A program made the translations under genes and the position numbers. 64,000 bases of DNA from Umbilicaria muhlenbergii. Lineage: Eukaryota > Ascomycota > Lecanoromycetes > Umbilicariales > Umbilicariaceae. The notes under the pieces are model-generated. The model searched no databases and was not told where the DNA came from. It saw only the letters and a list, made by a program, of their open reading frames with translations. Below are positions 43,601 to 55,065 of the stretch, piece after piece. Within the stretch, counting starts at the first letter, position 1; each line of letters starts with the position of its first letter. The stretch lies in NCBI GenBank assembly GCA_000611775.1, contig KK106983.1, forward strand, positions 5,746,240 through 5,810,239, read 5' to 3'.

Positions 43601-43717
43601 AATATGTACAGTATTGACATTTTTGCAGCGGAGATTGCGCAGATGACGAAGGAATTCAAGCATGATACCAGCGTTCAGGAGGCTTTGTATAGGGCTAATC
43701 AGATCGAATTCAAGTGA
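40617..43717 (+). CDS. AAA+ ATPase with fungal N-terminal DUF7025-type region
   Basis: Twelve exons: 40617-40649, 40712-40819, 40889-40942, 41005-41946, 42000-42095, 42149-42252, 42323-42693, 42745-42913, 42965-43044, 43196-43240, 43295-43582 and 43629-43717; 792 residues in frame. The N-terminus has a short coiled coil (LELRYIELLEKRIADLEKLV). The middle part (SKWDPIECRRID, HAFIFRK, YETLWTLFPPGKLVY, RPWSVTCWGYDWNGETF) is the region found before AAA domains in many fungal proteins. The ATPase shows VILLHGPPGVGKTLTAETVA (Walker A), AVLLIDEADVFLDSR (Walker B), GILILTTNRIRDFD (sensor 1) and FNGRQIRNIVTSAMGLA (sensor 2). Substrate unknown; likely a protein or membrane remodeller. It is divergent from the STAND-like gene. 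Confidence 0.88.
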
Positions 43718-44722
43718 TCGATAAATCTGTACGCAATTCCGACAGAGGTTGAGAAGACTGTACCCAAGGAATTATTTTCTATGAGTGTGCAATAGCTAAA
43801 TACGTTAGAAAGCCCGTGATAAATATTCAGAAACACCTCTGTCCTTAACCAAGAAAGTGAATTTGAGTGTAAAGTGTGTGCTAGAGTGAGCAAAGGATAA
43901 ATCGCCACATAACAATTCATCATCATGACGATTCTAGACGAGCGTACCTACACAGGTAAAAACTTACAAAGAGCTTCAGCTTGTTAGTTGACAGGGTTCT
44001 GGAGACCCCAGCCATGATCCTGTGGGGCCCCCCGCCAAGGCTCTAACGGAGGTTGCTGAGGAGGGGGGAGGGGAGAAGCAGACACCCTACCGTATCTGTC
44101 TGTACCCGCGCTGAGGAGCACCCCCCCTCCCTCTCGGACACCCTAAGGTACTGTATCTGTACTAAACGCGGCGGGGCGCCCCCCTCACCACCTTAAACAC
44201 GCTACCGTATCTGTACTAGCGCTGGGGGGTTTTTCGGAATACTGTTAGTTGATCGAACCGAGAAAAATGATCCACCGTGAGGGGACCTCTCGCTTGAGGC
44301 ATGAGCTTGCATGACTAAGCAAATAAGCGGACGGGACGATGAGTTTTAATCACGTGCAGGCCATAGCCCTACCGGCTTTAATGTTATTCCCGCTAAACGT
44401 CATTATATACCAACCTCGGGGGCTGATTTTCATTTATTTTATATGTTTCAGGTTTACCCAATAGAGATTTTAGATAGATATGTAGATTGTAGCCTCATGG
44501 CCTTTGAATTCAATTTTCAAACCCTCTGTTCAGGGAGCTAACCGCTTTAGTTTTGAAAGCACGCGTTTTTAAACCACCAAACATCATACTTCAATACAAT
44601 ATGACATCATTTACAGTAAGTTATAGCCTCATTCTGCTGCCTGCCTCCGCCGCTGCCTGCCTCCGCCGCTGCCTGCCTTCAGCGCCTCCGCCCCTGCTGC
44701 TGCTGCCCCTGCTGCTGCTACC
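43718..44722. other. Intergenic with GC-rich imperfect repeats
   Basis: Around 44086-44235, about three imperfect 53-bp units share ACACCCTA..GTATCTGTACT followed by C- and G-rich strings. From 44630 a CTG/CCG trinucleotide-rich stretch begins. No gene. Confidence 0.5.
44086..44235. repeat. Imperfect ~53-bp tandem repeat
   Basis: Three diverged units each with a CCGTATCTGT or ACTGTATCTGT core followed by a GC-rich tail. Confidence 0.55.
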
Positions 44723-44853
44723 GCTGCTGCCTCCACTGCTGTTGTCTCTGCTGTTGCTGCCTTTGCTGTTGCGTAATTTTTAGTACCAACTGGCAGACGC
44801 TTGCGGATCATATTTCATAACCTTCAGGGGAGACCCCTGGAACCTCCCTCTCA
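44723..44853. repeat. 131-bp direct repeat, left copy
   Basis: Matches 47986-48116 over 131 bp, beginning with a CTG-rich stretch and ending after GGAACCTCCCTCTCA. About six differences, all transitions: C or G in the right copy is T or A in this one. Confidence 0.85.
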
Positions 44854-47800
44854 TTCTTTGCCCTGCTGATATATGTTTCAGACTGCTGCAATGTGATGTG
44901 ACTTCGTAGTGTGACTTACTAGTAATATTTCTCTGTTCAGAACTGTTCAGAGTTGTTTGAACACACATCCACACACCTTCTGAATGAAAAGTTGTTCAAT
45001 TGATGCATTGCAGTGTTCTTTTCTGATGATCCTCCTCCTGCATATCCTGAATCACAGAGGGAGCCTGTGAGAATCTAGATATATAAAAGGGTTTTTCAAA
45101 CATCAAGCCCTGAATCATTCAAACACGGGAAATTGTCACATAAGTAAGCTCAAGAGAGTGATCTTTTGTACTGATATTTAAAATTACCTTATCAAGCGTT
45201 AAACCCTGTGATTTGTGAACAGTGATAATGTATACAAGAACAGCAGGGAACATCTTTTAATTATAAGTGACTGAATTGACCTCTCATTCATGCTGAACAG
45301 GTATAATCAGTATCATTGACTGTTCCTCTGAAGTTCACTGGCAAGGCCTGTTTTCAGCATAATTATCTGAAATGAATCAAAGCATGCAAGGCAGACTGAT
45401 GAGTGAATCATCTTTTGAACATCACATCACATCATACAGTGTGCTCAGAGTCTCATTGTCATGAGTTAATGACAATCCTGAACTCACGTAGGGTATGCGC
45501 CCTGTAAGTGACTTGACAGCATTAATGAGTTACATGAAAAACTCTGCACTGCTTGATCTCACCTTCATTCCTTAGTTATTAGTTCTATATAGTTAGGATC
45601 ATATAATGTTATACATTTATATCTCATGCTGTCATGAACCTTGACTATACTTCCTTTTCTAATAAGGGATGCTATAATCTCACAGTTTTAATAATTTTAC
45701 CTTTTAAAGAGTGATGACCTGAGATAAGATGCAGACTTAAAATCAACTACATCAAACTTCTGAAGCAGAATGAGACATGATGATGAAGAATCAATAAAAT
45801 GACTGTGAAACATCACTCATTTCCTCTGACATCAGTGAAGTGAACCTCAAGGGTGAAGAATCCTCAGGTGAAATGATGCATAATATTAATGACAAGATCA
45901 CACAAGTGAGATGACAGTGAGATGAACTCTTAAAGCAACAAGAGCTGCAGCAGCTCTGAATGAAAGTTTTAACATTAAAAGTCAATCTACTCAGAGATCC
46001 TGTTACTCATGTTGATACCTCAGCTGAGAGATTCCTCAACTTGATGAACACTGAGTTCATAATGAGCAAGCATCACGCTGATGAAATGCTGTCAATATGA
46101 AATGTATGATCAAGAATTCAGGCAAAGGAGTTGCTGTTATATCATGACAAGAACATGAAGAAGCACCTGAATTAAATGTGAGATGCAAGAAATATTTTTC
46201 ATTTTAACTCAGTTGATTTCCCTCATGAGGAGGATAAGGTGATTTATGTCATGTAATACTTAAAGGGTGAATCAAAGAAGACATGACTGCAAGATGATGA
46301 GATTATTTCACTGTTACTTGAGATGATTTTATGAAATTCCTGCTCAACATTATTGAGAACTCTGTGAATCATCAGCTTCACATCATTCAATTATATAATG
46401 ATGCTGCTCAACTACCTCATTAATCAGTTCAAGCTTTTAATAATTATTTAAGCACCTTGAAAGCTCAGTTACCTTCTTACAGTGAAGAACACATGAGGAC
46501 TCTCTTCTTCATAAAATTAAAGTCTGAGGTTCATGCAGCCTTGATGAATTATCAGGATCTACTCACAACTTAAAAGAGAACTGTCATCTTGATCACACAT
46601 CTGAAGAATAATTTATGTTTGAGAGTCATCATGAAATTGAAAGTGAATCCTAATATGATAGTTACCTTCAGTTGCAACTTTAAGTCACTGTTAAAGCCTG
46701 CTGAGAATAAGGATCATAAGTCTGATTAAAGCAAGGTGAAGAGCAGGTGAGATAAAAAATATAAAAATGAATTAATGAAAACTCCTGAAACAAAGAACTT
46801 GTCACACATGACTTGTTGAAATTGTAAATAAAAGGGATATTATTCCTCTGATTATTCACAGCCTGTGAAGAACTCAGACCTGAATGAGACTTTGATTGCA
46901 ACTGTCTCAGCATCAAAAAATAAAAATGTTTCAGTGAAGACTTCATACTGCTGAAGTGCTGAACAAAAGTAGCTTCAGAGCTCAGTTTAATTGTTGATGA
47001 ACAAGTTCTTCACAATGATGATGTCATACTCATGCAAGCCTTATTGAACACGGGAGCTAAAGTCAATGTGATTTTGCAACACTTCATTATTGAGCATCAA
47101 TTAACTCATATAAAGAGCTTATTGCCTCAATTTTAATTCTTGAATGATCAGAAGGCTTACTGCTTCAATGTTTATCATGTGTGTTATCAGCTCACTGACA
47201 GTTGAGGATAATCTCATGAATGTGAACATGTATTTTATATTTTAAATAAGTCAGGATCACCCCTTATCCTTGAACTCTTCACATTGAAGACTGAGCATGT
47301 GTGAATTGACTGTGAAATGAAGGCGTGACGCTTCAATATTGAGGAGCAGTTTATCAAGTTACAGTCATTAAATGAATTTACAAGAGAGATTTAAAATCAC
47401 TCTGCTGTTTATGCTGTGATATGAGTCAGTCTGAGTGATGATGTTGCATCAGAGGTGTGCATATAAAGCATTAATATAACATAAGCTTTACCTGAGGAGT
47501 ATATTAATTATGTGAATGTGTTTTCAACAGAGAATGCTGACCTCCTTTCACTTCATAAGATCAGTGATCATGCAATTGACCTGAACAGCACAGACTCATC
47601 TTATGACTCTTTGTATAACCTCTTTAATATTAAGTTAAAAGTGCTATGAGAATACCTGAATGACATCTTAACAAAAGGTTGAATTCATCATTTCTGTTAC
47701 AGCATGATTATGATCTTATTAATGATGCTTTTTTCTTTGCTTCATGAGTGCCTTCCTTTGCTACGTGATAGTTCATACTAGTAGTGTACTTATATAATCA

Positions 47801-47985
47801 CAGTTCTATGAGAATGATTCTGTCAGGGCCATCATATATAGTAGTATGACAGTACAACAGTACGACAGTACAACAGTATGTCATTATAACTCACTTATAT
47901 GATGACTCAGTGAGTAGCGCCTTGGCATCAAGTGAAAACTCTTCACAAGGAGGTTCAGAAACCTGCTTCCTCAGTGATCAGTTTT
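44854..47985 (+). mobile_element. Ty3/gypsy fragment (gag, protease, LTR start), heavily mutated
   Basis: No long open frame, but a conceptual read of one strand shows gag-like blocks around 46000-46700. A Cys-x2-Cys zinc knuckle, whose His and last Cys have become Tyr, lies near 46810-46860. An aspartic-protease-like LNTGAKVNV segment lies near 47047. At 47821 the LTR start TGTCAGGGCC begins and runs to about 47985, where it is cut off by the right 131-bp repeat. Reverse transcriptase and integrase are absent, so this is an internally deleted copy. TGA codons and CpG loss are as in the larger element at 56124. Confidence 0.65.
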
Positions 47986-48116
47986 GCTGCTGCCTCCACC
48001 GCTGCTGTCTCTGCTGTTGCTGCCTTTGCTGTTGCGTAATTTTTAGTACCAACTGGCAGACGCTTGCGGATCATATTTCATAACCTCCGGGGGAGACCCC
48101 CGGAACCCCCCTCTCA
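47986..48116. repeat. 131-bp direct repeat, right copy
   Basis: Partner of 44723-44853; it keeps CpG sites that the left copy has lost (for example CACCGC, CTCCGG). Confidence 0.85.
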
Positions 48117-49419
48117 GGGAAAACATCATGTGATTTCCATCATCAAGCCTGTTCAGATCCGCGTTCGGAAGACCTTGGCCGTTCAGAATATCATTCGGAT
48201 TAGGAAAACTTCTAAAACACAGGTTAGAAAGATTATGGAAAAGGACCCTGAACCTACAGCTCTGCAAGCTGAACAGGTTTTTCAATACTGATAGCCTTCA
48301 TTATATTCAGCGGCGGGTTTCAAACGCTTACAAGCACTACAGGCAAGGTAGTCCATAGTGAATGCAGTCCATAGTGAATGCAGTAGTATTTTTGAAGAAT
48401 TTGCAAGTCGTGCCAAGCCCACAAGAAGCCTAGTCTTGAAGAGGAAAAAAAGCACCCTCCGGAACGGAAAAATCTACTCCACTAGCGGCCGAACGCGATT
48501 TGGAACCCCTCTGGAGATTTAACATGAGCAAGCTCATGAATAAAGCCCTGTGACAGGTGATAACATAATACACGTGACCACTACCGATTCAAGAATAGTC
48601 TAGAGATGCATCATCAAAGACTTTAGACTGCGCACGAGCTTTGTCCCACCAGCATCAAAGAGACTCGGGTCAATCACATTTGGTGTCTTCTTTGTGAGCT
48701 AGTATGTCTACTGTGTATTTCGAACTTGATTCCTTCTCGGCGAGCGTGGAAGAAAGCCGTACTCTCGGAATCTACGAGGAAGATCAATTCGCCTGAAATA
48801 GTGAGAGAATTGCCATGCGATTGAACAGGCTTACGAACCGAGCGGTTATCAAATTCGCGATTGGCGTCACGTGTGCAGAAGCGGCCAACGAGCACGTAGA
48901 TGTTCCAGGCGGTTGGGAAACAGTGACTTCGCTAGCTTAAGGTAGCACCCCGAAACAGGGAGTGGCTCAGCCACTTTGCTCAGCCACTGTGGCGTGCGAT
49001 CAAAAGCTTGGTTTGATTAAGCTAAGAAAGGCTAATTAAGTTTGAGCTTGACTGCGGCGAGTGACGTACCGTATTCTTGGCATATCCGCTGCTGTTTCCA
49101 CGCAGACTTCAGGGTCTCGGGTCGCGTGTGCGAATTGTGGGAATTGTGGGAAATGTGGGAAATTGCATTGGGACAAGGACTTCCGTAAGGCCACTCTGTC
49201 TCATCGGCGTCAATTGGCGACCACTGACGACTGCAGCACAAACAGGTTTCTTAGCGCCCCAGCTGGCCGTGCCCGCCTCATCATGGACATCAATAAAGCA
49301 ATCTTCTTCTCCGCGTCGGATTCCTCCTCCTTACATCTCTCGACCAACGCACCCAATAACGACTTCACGTCAAGCACAACGCGCAACGGTATTGTACGGC
49401 TACTGCCACCATCGTCAGC
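48117..49419. other. Intergenic; pali-gene promoter
   Basis: Normal base composition. It contains a short tandem repeat (CCATAGTGAATGCAGT twice near 48351) and, at 49133-49165, a TGTGGGAA array about 260 bp before the pali start. No gene is supported. Confidence 0.45.
49133..49165 (+). promoter_or_regulatory. TGTGGGAA(A) array upstream of the pali gene
   Basis: Three to four copies of a TGTGGGAA-type octamer in tandem. A similar array, in the same orientation relative to its gene, lies upstream of the alpha-glucosidase (54109-54129). Confidence 0.4.
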
Positions 49420-50400
49420 ATGGCACGAACCTCCCCGCTCCACTGGTATGTGGTGACAATTTCCATGTCACAATTCGAGTCGTGGAGAACCCACCACTAA
49501 CAGATCACTCGCGCAGGGTCGGCGTCGCCTTCCTCTTTATCGCCTCCATCCTCCTCCTCATCACCACCATCTCCGCCCCTGTCATCAAAGACATCGCCAT
49601 CCTCAAAGTCATGCTCACCAACAAAACCGACATCCGCCACTCCTCCGTCACCTTCGGCACCTTTGGCCACTGCATTCTCGACGTGCCCCCTGTGAAGTTA
49701 GTCATTCGCTCCCTCTGCGTCGCATCCTTTTTGTCCGATGGCGCATTATAGGGCGAGTAGGTACTGAGATTACGGAATAGCACCGATCAGGACTTCTGCT
49801 TCCCCAAGCACATCGGCTATAAACCCGCCGTCATCATGTCCCAGATCGACGGCACCGGCTTCAGTAGGACCGCTTCCGCGTCCGCGGACGGCCTTACTCA
49901 CGCCATGATTCTGCACCCGATCGCCTGCGGTGTCGCCTTCATCGCCTTCCTCCTCTCCGTCGGTGCGGGAGTCGTCGGCTCCCTACTCGGCGCCTTGGTC
50001 GCGGGATTGGCCTGGATCCTCACCCTTGTTGTCATGGCCATCGACTTTACGCTCTTTGGGGTATGAGTAACCCTAAAGCCCTTCGTTGGCGACGGTATAC
50101 TAATCTTCGACACTGCAGATTATCAAGAAACATGTCAACTCCGACGGGTCGGGCTCGCACGCCTACTTCTCCACCGGCATGTGGACCTGTCTCGCCGCGA
50201 TGATCCTTCTCTTCCTCGGCATGTTCATCGTGCTGTTCACGTGCTTTAGCGCGAGGAAGGCGAAGAAGACCGCTTCGTATAAGACTACGGGGGATGCGTA
50301 TACGACGGGGGATGGCTATCATGGTGGCAATGGGTATAATGACACTACCACACATACACACGCTACCCACACGAGGAAGAAGCGCTTCGGTATCTTCTAG
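49420..50400 (+). CDS. Pali/SUR7-family four-TM membrane protein (PalI/Rim9-like)
   Basis: Four exons: 49420-49445, 49517-49696, 49781-50060 and 50119-50400, giving 255 residues in frame. Hydrophobic segments: VGVAFLFIASILLLITTISAP near the N-terminus; ILHPIACGVAFIAFLLSVGAG; LLGALVAGLAWILTLVVMAID; and MWTCLAAMILLFLGMFIVLFT, i.e. four membrane spans. The extracellular loop carries FGTFGHCILD and DQDFCFPKHIGY, the paired-Cys pattern of the SUR7/PalI family. The cytoplasmic tail is Gly/Thr/Tyr/His-rich and basic (RKKRFGIF). PalI/Rim9 proteins assist the ambient-pH sensor at the plasma membrane; other family members act at eisosomes, so the assignment within the family is open. Confidence 0.85.
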
Positions 50401-50890
50401 ATCTGTTCTCATTGTTGTCGGTCACAGGTCAAGGTGCCACTGTGGTGTCATGAGGCTTTTCTTATGTTGTTGCGACCGTGCTTGCTTTTATGTGACATAT
50501 ACTAAGTGGTTACTCGGTGCGAGCTTTTTCCATCGAATCTGCGGATACCAACATGACTTGCGAGCGACGGAGCTATGGCCGGGTGGGCTCTGTAATTATA
50601 GTGTGTTCATTCAGCAACTATGGAGACTGAAATGTGTAACTTCGTGGAGTTCTACTTCGTTATCCTGATGATACTGTCACCCAGCCTCGATGTGAATGTG
50701 ATTTGTATCAATTGTTACGTTCAGTGATCACAGCTGTAAATGATTCTTGGTCTTGTTGATTCTCTCTTGACACTGATGACTGCGTGTCACTATGTACTAA
50801 ACTTTTCATCACCCATCTCACCCCTCACGCTCAGATTGTCTACGCAAGCTGAAGACCCCTCACCATGCTCCCAAGAAGTTTATTCTCTCC
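50401..50890. other. Convergent intergenic spacer
   Basis: Between the 3' ends of the pali gene and the alpha-glucosidase. Nothing else recognised. Confidence 0.45.
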
Positions 50891-53712
50891 TCAGTGAAGC
50901 TTCGTCGAGAAGCCCTCAGTCAACACTTTGTTGATATCAATCGTCAGTGTCTGCGCTGTGGCATTGTACCCCCTGTTGTTCCTGCCTGCTTGCGCCGCCG
51001 TTGCTCCCAGCAGAGTCACATGGGAGATGCGCACATGCATGTCGTGATATCCAAAGGTGCCCGTCATGCTTAGCGTCGTTCCATCATACGCGAACTGGAT
51101 GACCGATATAGCCTTCTGGACAATCGACACACCGTCGTCGAGGTAGAGGCTACCTGAAGCTTTGCCATCCAGGCCAGGTGCGACGATAAGGTTGAAGTCA
51201 ATCCTGCGGAGTGCAGCGGTCGTGTTGGCGCTCTCCTTGCGCATCGGGATGATGGAGCCGCCTTTGATGTGCACTGGGATCTCGGTGAAGTCAAGGTTGG
51301 TCAGGGTGATGCTGGATCCGGTACCACGGACGGGCTGATAGGTGAAGAAGTCGTAGAACTGGTCATTGGGTAGGTACAGGGTGACACTGGTGGACTCGTC
51401 ATCGACCACAGGACTAACCAACAGGCTCTGGCCGTAGAACCATTGCGTTTGGATGGGTAGTGTGTTATCATCGTTAGGGTAGAGGAAGAACATCGGGTTG
51501 AGCGTTGGGGTGCCGTCCACAGATTGTTGGTACATGGCAGTGTACAGGTAGTCCATCAGCTGGTAGCGAGTCTTGATGGCGTTCTTGGCGGCCTGAGCGA
51601 CGACGGGGAAGCGGTAGAATTCATGGTCGATCGTGCCGACAGACTGATGGTTGCGGTAGAACGGTGTGAACGCCCCCAAAGTAGCCCATCTAGCGCAGAG
51701 AGACTCGGTCGTGTCCCCGGCGTACCCACAAACATCTGCTCCCACCATCGGGATCTGGTAGAGCGCTGCAAAGGCAACAGCTCCGGCGATGGAGAGCCTG
51801 TATTGGTTCCAGGTAGCAGTGTTATCACCGAGCCAATGTCCGACTTTGGCGCCAGCGCCAGCGAAGGTGCTTCGAGTGATGATTAGAGGTCGCAACCCTG
51901 GACGCTTACTGAGCATCGCGTCTCGGCTGCTGGAGCTCATCATCGTTCCGTAAAGATTGTGAGTATCGTACTCAACGAGCCCGTTGGAGTGGACGAGGTC
52001 AGTGTTGATAGTGGCCGAGCTCAGACTCCCCGCAGCATTATGGATCTTATATGGCGGATTAAGAAGATCTCTGCCAGGCAGACCTTTCTCGTTCCCGCTT
52101 GTTGACTGTCTCCTCATCTTTGCACCAGGTTGGAAATCCGCTGGCCATCCTGGAATAGCCTGGGGATTAGAGGGCCGAACTGGTGGTGGCGGGGGTGGGT
52201 CATTGTTCGACTTGGCGAAAGCGGCCGGGTCATTACATGGGAATGGGCAGAAGTTGGATGCCTCGTTCATATCAATCCAGAGACCATCGATGTCGACGCC
52301 GGTTTGCGGATCGAAGAAGGTTTGGAATTCCTTATTCCACCAAGTCTGAGTATTTGGATTGAACCAGTCCGGAAATGCGGTAATACCTGGCCACACGACA
52401 CCTGAACTATGTCAGCGGCCAAGGTCTAAGGAAAGACAGACCCGGTTGCGCTTACCTTGATAGATTGAGCCATTGCTGAGCTTCAAGAAAGCTCCGGCAG
52501 ACGCCCCGTTGTTGAAAGCATCATAGTCCTGATATGCCACTGCAGGATCAACCATCACGATATAGTGCTGATTGTTGTTGTGCAGATGAACGACCAGCTC
52601 CTGCACCTTCTCCAAAGGAAAACGGTCGGGATCCAAGGTGAAGACTTTGCGAAGATCCATGTAATCAATGTCGGTCCACATCGTCTCCAAGGGAATGGCG
52701 GCTGCGGAATAGTTATACACAACATCGGCCACCTCATAGACGTCTTGCATGCCGTAACGGCATTGATGGAAGCCCAGACCCCAGTAGGGCATCATAGCAG
52801 ACAGGCCAACGACCTGACTGTATTGTTGTGCAACTTGGACCGGGCTCGGACCGGCCAGAAAGTAGAGATCAATAATGCCGCCCAGCGTATTATACTCCAA
52901 GTACTGTCCTGTGGCGGCAGTGTTGTTAATCTTAATGTCCATGCCGTTGCTGTTGAGGAGGAAGACGCCGTGTGTTTGATGCGTCGCCTCGCGGTGCTCG
53001 AAATAGATTGGATGGTTTCCATACAAGTTCGTTCCGGATGGCTCCAAGTAAGCATCGCGAGACCACAGTGTGCGTACATAGTTGGTAGCGTTAAGACGGA
53101 AGGAATCGGTGTGCTCTCCTAATCCATAGATATCTGATAAGATCAGCATAGGTCGGGTACGTTGCCATTGATTGTGAGACTCTTACTCGGGTTTGCAGGA
53201 AGGGATGTACGCAAGCGCAAGTACTGGGATTCGAAGATGAGTGGCGACCCCGAAGTATCAAAGAGGACCTCATTGCTCCCCTTGCGCTGGACCTTGAACG
53301 AGAAGGGCTTGTTGGTAATTACGAATTGGACGGCGGCATTCTTTGCAGTGCTGCTGGTTGTCGAATCAGGACGCTCGACAACGTCGCTGGGAACCTGGTA
53401 AACCTGTTGGGCGGCATCGTAGATCTGAACATGGAGACGGGTGTCTGGAGAAAGGCTTCAGCATATTGAAGATGAGCTCAAGGCTGGGACGGGCTCACCT
53501 GTTTGGTACTCGACTCTCAATCGTAGATCTGTCAGATCCGTACCGTATACATTGCAGGCAGGGCCCGCCAGCTGTAGGTTGGCAGTCAAGGTCGACTCGG
53601 TCGTGACGACATTGGATGCAATGTAGCCCGGACAGCTATCAGGGCTCTTCTGAGCCACTGCCACCGTGCTGGCGCAGAGTAGCGCAAGCCATGCTCTGTA
53701 CGAGGTCAACAT
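50891..53712 (-). CDS. Secreted GH31 alpha-glucosidase
   Basis: Hydrolyses terminal alpha-glucosidic bonds of maltose and starch fragments outside the cell. Four exons: 53712-53499, 53444-53187, 53133-52456 and 52401-50891; 886 residues, in frame. It begins [20 protein letters not shown] (signal peptide). The N-terminal beta domain contains [13 protein letters not shown]. The barrel shows [15 protein letters not shown], the nucleophile motif [25 protein letters not shown], the acid/base motif [23 protein letters not shown] and FTPFYRNH. A Pro-rich insert ([10 protein letters not shown]) follows the nucleophile, as in fungal secreted enzymes. The C-terminal beta domain has [15 protein letters not shown] and SGSLYLDDG. 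Many NxS/T sites fit secretion. The start ATG gives the only frame with a signal peptide. Intact. Confidence 0.95.
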
Positions 53713-54973
53713 GATGCGTGAGTGAGGCACTCCTGCTGGCGGTGGAAGAAGGAGATGTACCTCTACTTATAGGTGGCATCCACAAGGACTGCTACCGTTA
53801 CAATTGCCAAGGTACGATAGTGCAGAGGTAGTGGCGATGTCGAGATGAGGACGAGGACGAGAAGGAGAATGATAGACCGAGGTCCCCCCGCATTTGGGGA
53901 GGGGAACCATGCTAGGCCGCAAAGGACAGCGCGCCGTCATAGCCGCAGAGTTGAGGCTATTCGAAATAGTCAGGATAGACGTTGAAGTTTCAGCAAACAA
54001 CCTCCGCACAAAGCGGGTCTGATGTTCTAAAGAGAGCACGCCCAGGGGTATTAAGCATGTCTAGTGGCGTCTAGTCTCATTGGTAGCGACCCAACCTTTT
54101 CCCCACCGTTTCCCACATTTCCCACATTTCGGAGGACAAGCCAAACTTGGCGATTCTCGCCGCAAAGGTTGACACGTCTCAAGGAAAGCTTATTCTTCCT
54201 GGTCCGTACCTTACCCTACCCGGTTGGCCCACTGTCACCACGGCCACCAGCAAATGAGCCGAATAGTATTGCGCGATTATATGCCTGCACTTGCTGAAGA
54301 CTTGTGGCCTAGGCGGTTCAGTGGTTTAATGAGTAGTGGGACACTCTAATATGGCAAAAGAGGGGTTTCGGGAATAGAGTAGAACAAGGTGAGTGGCCAA
54401 CTAAACTTCAGACGCGTGGAGTAATCCCATCACCTGCGGAGGGGATCCCTCATCTGCTCATCTCACTCCCCGTCTCATTCCCCGCAGATTGCATCACACT
54501 TCAGCCTCCGCATGGAGCCCGTGCAGTGCGAAGTTCAAACACTCAGCAACCATCCCAGGACTTACACATTGTAATTCCTCAACTGCACCGCCGTTGCAGA
54601 GATCGATCCCCATGGCATCTCACTCAGCCTCATCGGCCGCTTTATCCTCACGGACGGCAAGTAAGGCGGGCTGAACACCTTCTTTCTAACGCTGTTGAAG
54701 CAGGTGCTTAGAGCGAGGTACATGTTGCCTTTATTATTGATAGACGTTTTTTGCAGATTGCCATCTGACTTCGCGTTGCGCCATGCTGTTGTAGAGCGCC
54801 AGGCGCCGCGGATGTTGATGAAGGGGCCGATGAACATGGGCGGGTCAGGGCCAAATTTTTCTAGTGCCTACCTTAGGGGCCAAGCCTTGGCGTAAAATAG
54901 AGTGTCACAATTATAACTTCACTGTGTATGTGACTGCAGTCAGTTGCAGCTGTTAACAATTAAAATAACTGTA
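53713..54973. other. Alpha-glucosidase promoter and intergenic region
   Basis: ORFs here are short and unrecognised. The minus strand carries a TGTGGGAA array at 54109-54129, about 400 bp upstream of the glucosidase ATG. Confidence 0.45.
54109..54129 (-). promoter_or_regulatory. TGTGGGAAA array upstream of the alpha-glucosidase
   Basis: On the minus strand: AATGTGGGAAATGTGGGAAA, two units in the same orientation as the gene, matching the array before the pali gene. Confidence 0.4.
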
Positions 54974-55065
54974 TGTCAGGGCCACCATATATAGTACGAC
55001 ACTATAGTACGACACTATGGTACGACACTATAGTATGACACTATGGTACGACTTGCCTCAGTCAC
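54974..55065 (+). repeat. Gypsy LTR head fragment with tandem TACGACACTATRG
   Basis: Begins TGTCAGGGCCACCATATATAG like the LTRs at 47821, 56124 and 63969, then has at least four tandem TACGACACTATGG-type units. The rest of the LTR is missing; non-mutated GC-rich sequence follows. Confidence 0.65.

Noticed and set aside
44086-44235. CRISPR-like array
   Set aside because: Units are diverged, contiguous and GC-rich without unique spacers, and the organism is eukaryotic.
44630-44783. Leu-rich ORF in the CTG/CCG stretch
   Set aside because: It is a translation of a trinucleotide-type repeat, with no start context or domain.
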